Below, piece by piece: positions 46,705 through 56,653 of a stretch of 64,000 nucleotides of DNA (position 1 is its first letter; every line of letters starts with the position of its first letter). This stretch comes from Adiantum capillus-veneris. Its lineage: Eukaryota; Streptophyta; Polypodiopsida; Polypodiales; Pteridaceae. A program made the position numbers and the translations under genes. The DNA lies in assembly GCA_014529385.2 (NCBI GenBank), contig CM043969.1, positions 74,508,676 to 74,572,675 on the forward strand, given 5' to 3'. Under the pieces are notes generated by a model, which was given only the letters and a program-made list of their open reading frames with translations, had not been told where the DNA came from and made no database searches.

Positions 46705-46755
<51 letters not shown>
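46705..46755 (+). repeat. (CT)n microsatellite
   Basis: About 25 CT units. Confidence 0.95.
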
Positions 46756-46757
<2 letters not shown>

Positions 46758-46781
46758 AGGGTTGAGTTGTAGTCAAGGTGG

Positions 46782-47460
46782 CTAGTCATCATCCAGTTGT
46801 TGAGCTACAGGTGGTTGGTCATCATCTCCATGATCGGCTTCGATGTCCTCTCCCTGGTCTTCGTCATCCTCTTGGACTTCTTCCACTTCATTGGTGTCTT
46901 GATTCTTATTGTGCTCAACTAAGACCTGATCAACAAGAGCACCAGTATATTGCTTTGATTTCTCCTCTAAGGCTGATTTCATAGATTCAAGTAGACTTTG
47001 TTTTCCTTCCATATTCAATGTAAGGTTTGATTCTTGATCAGCAATGTTTACTAAAGATTGATAGATGTATTTTTTTGTAACTACTTGCCTCAGGGTATGG
47101 CGATGGGCCATAAAAGACTTAGAGCTAACTTTTTCTCTTCCAACTTGCCTTGTACCTTGGTTGTGGCTTCTTCAACAAACCTCTTTCCTCAATCAGTCGT
47201 TGTTTTTCCTTCTGAAGCTTGTCTATGTCGTGTTGCTGAGTGGAAATGATTCTGGCATCATTAGTATGTTCTATGGTCATCTAGAGAATCTTCTGTCTGA
47301 GCTCAGTTAGCTCATTCGTGGAATTCACTAACTTTGTCTTAGTCTCTTCAAGTTCATTCTGAAGGGCCATAGCTGCAAATCCTGGAGCCAGTTTTCATAT
47401 AGCATGGACAATTGTGTTCTAGCCAGACATCATATTGGCAACATATCCATCTGTATGGAA
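46782..47460 (-). pseudogene. decayed coiled-coil, acidic-tail protein
   Basis: On the minus strand a frame from about 47460 reads TDGYVANMMSG, then KLAPGFAAMALQNELEETKT, ELTELRQKIL, IISTQQHDIDKLQKEKQRLI: a long coiled coil. It is interrupted by in-frame stops before KLAPGF and after RQKIL and by a frameshift near 47180. The last part (46782-47111) is open and ends in an acidic tail (EVEEVQEDDEDQGEDIEADH). The gene family is not recognised; it could be a host gene or an accessory transposon protein. Confidence 0.5.
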
Positions 47461-47679
47461 TGGAATCTCATGTGAGAGAGAAAGAGAGTAGAAGGTTGGC
47501 AAGGCATCATGACCCTACAAGGAAAAAATTCGATGCAAATTAACTAAAATGAGTTTAGACATGTGTCCAATGAAGAGAAACGTACCAAAATTGTAAAGTC
47601 TCTCTCTTTGGCATTGTATAGGGGTTTTGACCAAAGAGAGAAGAAATAAGATGATCAAGCGGCTAAAGTAGTGTGTATA

Positions 47680-47852
47680 ATGTCAGGACACGGGTCCTGT
47701 ACCCTAAGAACTAGGCTAGGCAAGGACTACGGCCAAGGGCCGGGCTAGGCAGTGTGGACAGGGGATTCGTATAGGGCAAGGGGCTAGGAGCCCACCTATA
47801 AAAGGAGGTTGGGAGGAAGATCCAGGAGAGCCTAGTTGCCTAGTTTCTTACA
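47680..47852 (+). repeat. LTR 1
   Basis: 173 bp, TG...CA, with a TATA box (CTATAAAAGG) at about 47797. It is followed by TGGTATCAGA at 47854. Confidence 0.88.
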
Positions 47853-47925
47853 CTGGTATCAGAAGCAGCCGTTTTTGGCTTGGCATGTAGTCGGGGACGA
47901 AAACTCTTCCTTAAGGGGAAAGTAA

Positions 47926-48097
47926 TGTCAGGACACGGGTCCTGTATCCTAAGAACTAGGCTAGGCAAGGACTACGGCCAAGGGCCGGGCTAGGCAGTGT
48001 GGATAGGGGATCCGTCTAGAGCAAGGGGCTAGGAGCCCACCTATAAAGGGAGGTTGGGAGGAGGATCCAAGAGAGCCTAGTTGCCTAGTTTCTTACA
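47926..48097 (+). repeat. LTR 2
   Basis: 172 bp, with CTATAAAGGG near 48041. It is followed by the primer-binding site TGGTATCAGAGCC at 48099-48111. Confidence 0.88.
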
Positions 48098-48377
48098 CTG
48101 GTATCAGAGCCAGCCGTTTTTGGCTTGGCATGTGCATGCAACCTCAAATTGGAGGAGAAAGAAGAAGGCAAGGCCGAGCGCTTGCAGGAGCTCCTAGTCG
48201 GGGACGAAGGCGTTTTTCGACCTGCTTCAAATCCCTCGAGATCGGGCTTAGTTGGACCGCAAGGGCAAGTGGAGGAATTTTCGTCACTTCAAGGCTCTCA
48301 AATTCTGGTCGTGTCGCGAGTTGTTTGCCCTTTGGCTATGGTGCAGCTGGCCGCGATCTGCAGAGCAGAGCTCGTCA

Positions 48378-48385
<8 letters not shown>

Positions 48386-48409
<24 letters not shown>
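48386..48409 (+). repeat. 24-bp poly(A) tract
   Basis: Lies 0.29 kb inside the retroelement. A reverse-oriented retroposed insert ending here is possible, but no SINE body was recognised beside it. Confidence 0.9.
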
Positions 48410-49234
48410 CCCTTAGGGGTTGGCCGTTCACACCCAGCCAACCCTCATGGGTCTTCAACAAGGGCTGTGCCCTGCGAAATTGAATTCCCTTGCATCTACA
48501 GCTTTCCTTTTCGATTGGGGGATCCCGTCGATCATAATTTATGTTAATTGCTGCAAATCCAGAAGTTCGAACTTGCTGCACACAGTTTTTGGAAGTTCAA
48601 CAAGCCATCAATTGGCCAACTTTCTACCGATTTGGCGATTGCATACGATGCAAACCGCATCGCACGCGTCTACAGTTTGATTCACATATTTCAGCTTCTT
48701 GCCGACTGAAACCTTCGTCGACCAGTGCCAAAACTAACTGGTGTATTGCATACGACGCAAACCATATTAGTGGCAACTCGACTTTGCACCGTACTTTCGA
48801 GTGAATCATCGACTGTCGATTTGCTCATTATTTTCAAGCTGCTCTTGCTTACGAAGACCAAGAAGTTTGCAGATTTTGTTTTTTCGAATTCAGCGGAGTC
48901 GGGATTATGATGACTTCGTTCCACCACTCGAAGCGGGCGAGAAGAATCGGTAAGCAAGTTCACATTTTTGTTTTACATTCTGCATTCATGAAATCTTGCA
49001 GATCTCTTCGTACTCTTGGCATGGCAAGCAATTGTTGCCTCTGTTCTACAAGTTTTTGGGGCTAAGCAAAGTGCTTTCAATGGTTACGCCCTTGCATATC
49101 GCTTGCCAAGGTCAACCATGTACACGAACAAACATGGCCGACAAGACTAGAAAGTGTATCATGCATGGTGTATGTGTGATAACTTATACGGCTTTGAGCA
49201 CAACAGCTGGGTCGGTTTGATGCAAAAGCATAGC

Positions 49235-49565
49235 AAGTTGTCATTGTTCTGGAATCTCAAGGAGATTGACCTGGCTTGCTGATCGACTTGATGTACGGTG
49301 CCCAGTTGCTCGGCATGACTGCCTACTGTCATCTTTTCTAGAAATTAGCAGAGAATACATCAATTATGCATACTTTTTTATAATTCTCGAGATGTGGAGA
49401 TATTTGACATGGTCATTTAGCTAAAAGCGTTCGACAAGGTCGATTCGTTTTTGCCAATTTACCATGTTTTGTAATCTCAAGGAGATTGGCACATCATACT
49501 GCTTGACTTGATGCAGGAGGCACGTTATTCGGCATGGCCGACTCCTTGTCATTGTTTCTAGCCGT
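49235..49565 (+). repeat. diverged direct duplication in the retroelement interior
   Basis: TCTCAAGGAGATTG, then GACTTGATG, TCGGCATG, GTCAT and TTTCTAG occur twice in the same order (about 49255-49343 and 49474-49561). Confidence 0.55.
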
Positions 49566-50482
49566 TGCCAAAGGATGCTTGTCACACAGTCTTAGCTCAT
49601 TTAGTTGAAATTCCTCGACAAGGTCGATTCTTTTTGTCATGCTCTCTGCATGTCAACAACCGCCTCAGTTGGCTACTATCAGCAAGGCTTCAATTTCTGT
49701 GAAGCAAGGCTTCAAGTTAGGAATCTTGCATTGAGACTCCCCACGTTTGGTATGTGCTATAAGCATACAAACTTGGGAGGAAATTGGTAATCTGCTTGCA
49801 GATTATTTCATTACATGCCAGATGGATGTATATGATACAAGGGACATATATATATACATGCGACAACTCTCTCTCGTGTAGCAGAAAAGGCTATGAGCAG
49901 TTCTGGAACGAGTTCTTCTCCATCAAAATTTTCAGGATGACTGGTTACAACGGGATAACCAGGTGAGTCGAATTTTCAATATGTTTGTTTTTCATGTTTT
50001 CATTGGAAACATTGTAGGTTATGTAACGCAAAGTGCTTTGACAAATTCACATGAAGCAAGGATTCGCACGTGTGCCACGATACTGCCCATTGACTTGGCA
50101 TCAAGGGCATTGGTACGCCAGTTTGGCAAACTGAAGGGCTTACAATTATGCATGCACGGCATACTAACCGGGTGGCATGAATTCCACTAATTCATGGATT
50201 ACGCTTCGCTATCACACTCGAAACACTGTCAAGGACAAACTAAGTGATGGATTGTTTAATGTGTTTTTTTTATTTCTGTCAACACAACAGCACTAAAAAG
50301 ACCCAAAAATTGATTCCTAGGCACAGTGCCAATGACAAGTCCCTCTCTCGATGAGAGTCATACCAGAAAATTGTGGACTGCTTATACAATAAGCTGCAAG
50401 TCAGGCATAAGATGCGTCAGGGCACATAGCTTGGGTATACACTCTACAACCTTAAGGAAAGTTCCTCAGCCCAGCATGCTCT

Positions 50483-50484
<2 letters not shown>

Positions 50485-50514
<30 letters not shown>
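50485..50514 (+). repeat. (CT)n microsatellite
   Basis: About 15 CT units inside the retroelement. Confidence 0.9.
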
Positions 50515-50515
<1 letters not shown>

Positions 50516-52940
50516 AGGGAATAATATAACAAGTTTTTGATACATATTCTGCTCGTGAGTCAGCTTCGGCCAAGGTGCTCTAACTCACAGCTAGCACTAC
50601 TCAAATTAGTCTTCATCGGTTCGTCGATTGAACACTATTTTGCATTAGGGCTATGAGCCAAACAGGCTAAGCGTCGATGTCCGGACAAGGGTAAGACCCA
50701 ACTACTGGCATTCTTTGGGTGCTTATTTTCAAGATATACCCCCGGACGTACACATCGACGTTAATGGACAAGCAAGAGTCTTGTGAATACGGATGTTTAG
50801 GGTGTCATTTCTGCACTACTTGTTTTCAACGCGACACTTAAGTTGAGTTTTTGATCATCTTCAACTCCACCGCAGCTGATCTCTACAAGAAAGTCTAGAT
50901 GTAGCAATCAGTTGTGACAGCATGGCTGTCCATAAGAGCTCGGAAGTTCACTTATGTGGATCTCCTGCTCTCTCTATAGCACTACAGAGTGTCTATGGAC
51001 ATACTTTTTTGGGGTAAGACCCGGCGGGTGATTGCTACATCATCCCATAGGCATTAAGGATCACAGTTTGATCTGCATTGAGGATCACCGTTGATCTCTC
51101 CCAGTTATACTTTCAAGGAAAGAATTCCGCAATCTACCACGTGGTAGCAGACGAACACACTTTTCAAGTTGATTCCAATCAACCTGTACACGGTTGACTA
51201 TGTTGGTTATCGTTATCTGCTAGTTGAGCAGTTTCTACAAAGAGTCTTATCAAGGGGTTTGACTATGTAGATTCTCACCCAAGATCTTGGATTGCGAGGG
51301 CAACACCCATGGTTCCCACTGCAATGCTGTTTGTTTTTTCAGGTAGGAGACGTGCTCCTCTCCGTTTGAATATGGGTAAGTGAACATTACGTTCAAATCT
51401 CCAGGTACGCATCTATTGATTTGGTGTTATTCCATTTTTAGTATGCTTTGCTTGGTTTTTCAAGACGTATAAGTATGCTTGAATGTTATTACAGAGCCAT
51501 GCCAAGGGCATGTTGGCACAAAGTATTTTGGGCCAAGTGTCCAATCTATTTTTTTGCCTTATGATGTTACGAACCTACTTGTAGGGTTCAATTTGGCACA
51601 TGTTGTCACATGGGATACAACATGGTCTAGGAACTCCAGGAGTTCGGTTTAGCCAGTGTGGAGCAAGATAATGAGGGTCCCTCTCTCTCTTGTCGCGGAG
51701 TGTTTTGCACTTCCTCCACACCCAAGTACATCTTGTACTGAAAGGATGTTCTTTTTTACACATCCTTACATGAGACATTCCACAGGTGGAGAATATGAGT
51801 CTCTGGACTGACGCTGGCGCCATTATTTCAATTAGGTGTCACGACAAAGTCCCTAAGTGCTGGTCACATCTGTTTTCTAGACCATTTTTAGCACGACGTA
51901 TCAAGAGCAATTTCGCGGCGAGAAATTGTCGGATACTTAGAATGACTTGTTAAGGTACAATTATTGCTAAACAACATTACCGATGGTTGTTTACACATAT
52001 AGCAAATGAAAAAGTTTCATTGTTTGTACCTAGAAGTGATCCCTGTTTCACCTTCTATTATGGTTCAGACGTTTCCGCAAGGCTTGCAAAAAGATTGCAA
52101 GTGAAAGTATTTAGTTTCTTTTCAGAACTATTTACATTCCTCTTTAATGTGTGCTAGGCGCATCACATTTTCCATACATATTGTCAAGCCTCATTATGGA
52201 TATACAGGTTCGGTTAGTTTTTGTTAAATGCATGCACACTAGGTGTTATGGGCCCTAGTGTTTAGCAAGGGCTGATTTGGAACGGCATGCATATTCCACA
52301 GATTGTTGCTTATGAAGCATTTTGCACTCTATGTGCACTATCTCTTTGAGATTACTTTTGGATCCACTAAATCACCAATAGAGGTCATGGCTCAGTTTGG
52401 GCGTTTGTGGATTTTTTCAAGTTAACCACGATGGTTATTTCGGACATTGTTGATTCTTCACCAATGTTAAACACTACTGTGATTTCCCGTTTACCAGTCA
52501 TTTGGGACGACTGTCTGTAAACCGTGAGGAAAACACACCTCAATACTGTCAGTTATCCAAGGGGATATGCAGCTTACAAAGATTACAAAGAGTAATCTTG
52601 TGCTAAAGGATCTGCTAAGAGCATACATTAACACAACGCATTTCTAAATAGATGATTTTCTCCCTATTCTAGAATTTGCTTAAGTATGAATTCGACTTTG
52701 AACACCTCTGGTGATGGGGTTGTAGATAGTGTCAATACTTTCATACGTCAAGGACTTACCAGGTGTGCAGACAGAGCATGTTGGCAAGTAACCTTCATTA
52801 GGGATGAACATGTTATGGACTGTTCAAGATACTTAGGTGAGTAGGAAATCTGGCTCACAAATGCATGCAAAGTTACGCCAAGGTTTCCTTGCAATCGAGT
52901 ACCTTTAGAAGATCTGAAAATTGGTTATGCCTTTGGACAA

Positions 52941-53072
52941 CTCTTAGTTGTGGTTACTCCTTTACAGTACTCAAGTGAGTTATAAATGGAGTTATCATTC
53001 AAACCAAAGCGACTCTTAGTTGTGGTTACTCCTTTACAGCACTCAAGTGAGCCATAAATGGAGTTACCATTT
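52941..53072 (+). repeat. 72-bp tandem duplication near the 3' LTR
   Basis: CTCTTAGTTGTGGTTACTCC followed by TTTACAG and ACTCAAGTGAG occurs twice, 72 bp apart. Confidence 0.85.
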
Positions 53073-53226
53073 AGATCCAAGTGGTTGCAAATGGACAACA
53101 ATGTTGAAAATCAAGATATTCATCTTGGTTTCATTGAACCTCCTCACTGCACCAATTATCGGTCATAAAGAAGATGTTACTACTTGTGTTTTCGAGGACG
53201 AAAACTCTTCCTTAAGGGGGAAGTAA

Positions 53227-53398
53227 TGTCAGGACACGGGTCCTGTACCCTAAGAACTAGGCTAGGCAAGGACTATGGCCAAGGGCCGGGCTAGGTAGTG
53301 TGGACAGGGGATCCGTCTAGGGCAAGGGGCTAGGAGCCCACCTATAAAGGGAGGTTGGGAGGAGGATCCAGGAGAGCTTAGTTGCCTAGTTTCTTACA
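53227..53398 (+). repeat. LTR 3
   Basis: 172 bp, preceded by the polypurine tract TTAAGGGGGAAG. It differs from LTR 1 and LTR 2 at only a few positions. Confidence 0.88.
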
Positions 53399-53536
53399 TA
53401 TATGGTGATGTTTTGAATGAATCAAGATCCACAACTCCTCCCCTTACTATCTATTTCCTCACCCCCCTTCTCTTCTTCTATTGCTCTTTGGTGTGTTGGT
53501 GGCAACGTGTGGGTGTGCCCCCGGATTGTTTGTCAT

Positions 53537-53646
<110 letters not shown>

Positions 53647-53908
53647 TATGAGTGTTGATTTCAATTAGGTGTGTGTGCATTTGACATTGTGCAATTGAGT
53701 GTATATTTGTTGGAAAGTGTGTGGTTCCAAAGGTGTTTTTAAAAGGATTGGGGTGCTATGAAAACCCTAGGCTATAGAAAGGAAATTGTATGTGTTTCTA
53801 GGTGTGTTTCCATTCCCTCTCTTGATCTTCTGGTGCCCCCATTGAGGAGCACACTGGTAGAAGCATGCTTTGGTGATGTTGGATAGATGAATGTTGAAAA
53901 GCAAGTGT

Positions 53909-55230
53909 AATTGAAGAGATGTGGTTGGGTTTTCCAAATTTTACTGGGGTTAAATATGTTGAAGCGTGGTTACAAGACTATGGATTATTTCTGCTAGGGA
54001 GCATATTGTCAAGAGAAGAAGGGGCAATTTGAGTTTTTCCGCTCCTAATTTGTAGCAAAGCAAAGAAATGGTATGAAAGGTTTTGTGATGAAGAGAAGAC
54101 AAATTGGGAGGATTTGGAAATGGCTTTTTGGTGCAAATCTATGCTAGATACGCAATTGGAAGAGATAAAGAGGAAGCTAGGAAGTCTAAATAAAAGCTTG
54201 GTTGGTGACTTTTGTGAATTGAGTATGAGTTCAAAACCCTTTGGAGACAAATGCCGATTTTTTGAAGCTGAGTAAGTTTATGGATGGACTACATGAGGAT
54301 GTTTGCAGCAAATTCAAAGTGGATGGACTTGTGACATATGCAAAAGTAGCGATTTTTGCAAGAGGTCGGATCAAGAAGATTTTGAAGAAGCATTATATGA
54401 AGTAGGATTGTCAAATTTTATGATGCCTATACCAGTTTTTGTGGGAAAGGGAAATATGAAGTTGATGAAAGAGAGTCTATTTGTGTGAGAGGAGCCAAGA
54501 CTTGTTTGGATGCAAAGAGATAGAGCTATACCTATGCCTTGGATGATGCGAGATAGAGTGACTCTAGCTATTGAAGAGGTGCAAGTGGCTCCAAACAAGA
54601 TGGAGGATGTGTTGGCTCATATATGGTTAACCAGGTTGCTTTGGTTTGTGCTCGTGATCAAAATGTAAGGTTTGTAGATGAGGTTAAAGTATTAGGGATG
54701 GATGAAATTCCATATCTCAAAACTGAAGAAGAGTACAAGAGCAACTATAGTAGCCCTCTAGATATGAACACAACTTGGGATATGGATTCTTCCTACTCAA
54801 GGTATGAGGAATTTGATCTTATGCATGTTGATAAAGATGAAGTAGGTATGTGTGGAAGGCAAGGAACTATGCAAGAGGTTCTGATGGACGCAAAGACCAA
54901 GCGAAAGCATCCAAGCTCACAAACAAGGACATGCAGGTCAAGGTGGTGTGTGGTACGATGCTAACGACCATGCTCGTGAAAGTAGTGGTGGAGTGTGTTA
55001 TAGTTGTGCAGCAAGTTCAAGGTCTTTCCAGGAAAGCAAGGATTGCATCCATTTCGGAAGAGAATCTTGAAGAGGAGGTGAATGAAGGTTGCCTGCAAGA
55101 AGAGAAAATTGATCAGTCTAGCTCAAATTTTGTGGATCGTATGAGGGATCTGGTCATGAAAGATGAAACAATTTCAGAGTCAACAGGAGAGCCCATGTTC
55201 ATTGCACAACCCAATCTTGACGAGTTGTAG
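53909..55230 (+). pseudogene. decayed LTR-retrotransposon gag
   Basis: Begins with GFPNFTGVKYVEAWLQDYG, followed by KAKKWYERFCDEEKTNWEDL and KSLVGDFCELS, the layout of a plant retrotransposon gag core. Later it reads FMDGLHEDVCSKF and VTYAKVAIFARG. Reading-frame changes and stops occur every 100-300 bp. Near 54990 GVCYSC may be the start of a lost zinc knuckle. The last open part ends at 55230, directly before the 5' LTR of the gypsy element, with no LTR of its own seen. It is an older fragment cut by the younger insertion. Confidence 0.65.
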
Positions 55231-55241
55231 GTAGAGGAAAT

Positions 55242-55542
55242 TGTTAACCCTCACGGCACACGGACACCCTATGATCTATAAACGTTGTATTATTTAGAGT
55301 CAGGTACCGGGCTTGTCGGACCAATAGGAACAGGGTAAGGGTGATCGCCGATGACATGCGCACTCTAACTGGAATATTCAAGGAGTTAGTTGGCTAAGTA
55401 TGGGCGCCCAAGTGTGAATGGGGTGAGCTCATATAAAAGCCACTAAACCTAATTTTTACTCATTCTCTCATTGTGCAATAGAAGCTGCTCTTGCTCCATC
55501 TCCACCTTCTCCTTCACCATCTCCTTGTGTGTGTGTGTGTAC

Positions 55543-55600
<58 letters not shown>

Positions 55601-55826
55601 GAGTGTGTGTGTGATCGAGCGTTGCGGCGGCACGACGGCGGCGAGGCGGTTGAGCGCGGCGTAGCGGCGTCTCCCTCTTCTTCGCGGCGCGGGAATCCTT
55701 CATTCGCAACTACGCAGGAAGGTGAGTGACACACCATTCTTCCTTGTGAGCTTGTCTGTTGTATGACTGTGTGCTAGGAGTCTTTGTGGCTCGCACACGG
55801 CGCGTAGCAAGTCCCTAGCCGTGACA
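55242..55826 (+). repeat. 5' LTR of the gypsy element (585 bp)
   Basis: Starts TGTTAACCCTCACGG and ends CTAGCCGTGACA. It contains a TATA box (ATATAAAA, about 55431-55438), a (GT)n tract and a (GA)n tract (55545-55597). The call rests on the TG...CA ends and the primer site just after, because the second LTR is out of view. Confidence 0.75.
55545..55597 (+). repeat. (GA)n microsatellite in the gypsy LTR
   Basis: About 26 GA units, preceded by a (GT)n run at 55526-55540. Confidence 0.95.
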
Positions 55827-55830
55827 TTTT

Positions 55831-55850
55831 TGGCGCCGCTACCGGGGAGC
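55831..55850 (+). other. primer-binding site of the gypsy element
   Basis: TGGCGCCGCTACCGGGGAGC, four bases after the LTR end. It is the known site form of the Athila/Tat group. Confidence 0.8.
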
Positions 55851-56083
55851 TGCTGCGCGTGAAGCTCCAATGGCGACCTGTAAATTGTATTGAAGCTATT
55901 TTTTATGTAGGAAAGGCGCGGCTTAAGTTTGATCATTGTTGTTATGCAAAAACAGTAGAGAAAGACACAATGTTGTTGACTGCATTCAAGTTTTCTGTGT
56001 TCTATTAAGCTCTGTTTTGTTAGTTCTATTAAGCTCAGATTTCAGCTTACACAGTTATAAAAACGGACGGGAAAAAATCGAAA

Positions 56084-56275
56084 ATATTTAAGCGTGAGTG
56101 ACTGGGGGGATCACTAAAATTTTGATCGGGATCGGGATCATTTCCCCAAGCCCAAGCCCAAGCCCAATATTTAAGCGTGAGTGACTGGGGGGATCACTAA
56201 AATTTTGATCGGGATCGGGATCATTTCCCCAAGCCCAAGCCCAAGCCCAAGCCCAAGCCCAAGCCCAAGCCCAAG
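56084..56275 (+). repeat. 83-bp duplication and (AAGCCC)n repeat in the leader
   Basis: The block from ATATTTAAGCGTGAGTGACT to the AAGCCC run occurs twice, and the second copy expands into about eight AAGCCC hexamers. It lies in the untranslated leader before gag. Confidence 0.9.
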
Positions 56276-56653
56276 CCTCAGTCCTCTGATATATACTAGA
56301 CTCACTCTTATATATATACCCCACCCCCTCAAGAGGGAATGAGAGCATGTGGGGCAAGTCCTCCACTCTCCTTCCTTCTCTTCCCACTTGCACCCTTAGA
56401 CTTGCTATTTGGAGCCTAGTTCCCCAGCTAGGAAAAGATTGTTTCGGGCTTTTCTGGAGCAAAATAGAACCAAACGGTGGGCTCTAAAGCACAGCGCGTC
56501 CCTCCTAGCGATACGCTCGTTTCGAGCTATCACACGGCCCATTCCACGACACGCTCTAAAAAATCTAGCAAAAAAACAAACAAAAAACACGAAAAAAACT
56601 AGTCACAAGGCCTCCTAGAGCAGCTTTTTGACACCTTAGGGTATCAAAAGCAC

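Larger units (their letters stand above)
47680..53398 (+). mobile_element. small-LTR retroelement with three LTRs, no recognisable pol
   Basis: Three ~172-bp LTRs start TGTCAGGACACGGGTCCTGT and end TAGTTTCTTACA: 47680-47852, 47926-48097 and 53227-53398. Each of the first two is followed by a primer site (TGGTATCAGA), and LTRs 2 and 3 are preceded by a polypurine tract (TTAAGGGGAAAG, TTAAGGGGGAAG). LTRs 1 and 2 are separated by only 73 bp that fuse the 5' leader (GCCGTTTTTGGCTTGGCATG) to the 3' end (GACGAAAACTCTTCCTTAAG). Flanks are TATAA and TATAT, a one-mismatch 5-bp duplication around the whole set. The 5.1-kb interior has only short frames and no gag or pol motif. Proteins must be supplied by another element. 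Confidence 0.82.

Noticed and set aside
48125-48547. 140-codon frame after LTR 2 as a gag gene
   Set aside because: It reads through a 24-bp poly(A) tract and shows no gag motif; the competing frame on the same strand is equally open.
56230-56275. Hexamer run resembling telomere repeats
   Set aside because: The unit is AAGCCC, not the plant telomere CCCTAAA or a variant of it, and it lies in a retroelement leader.
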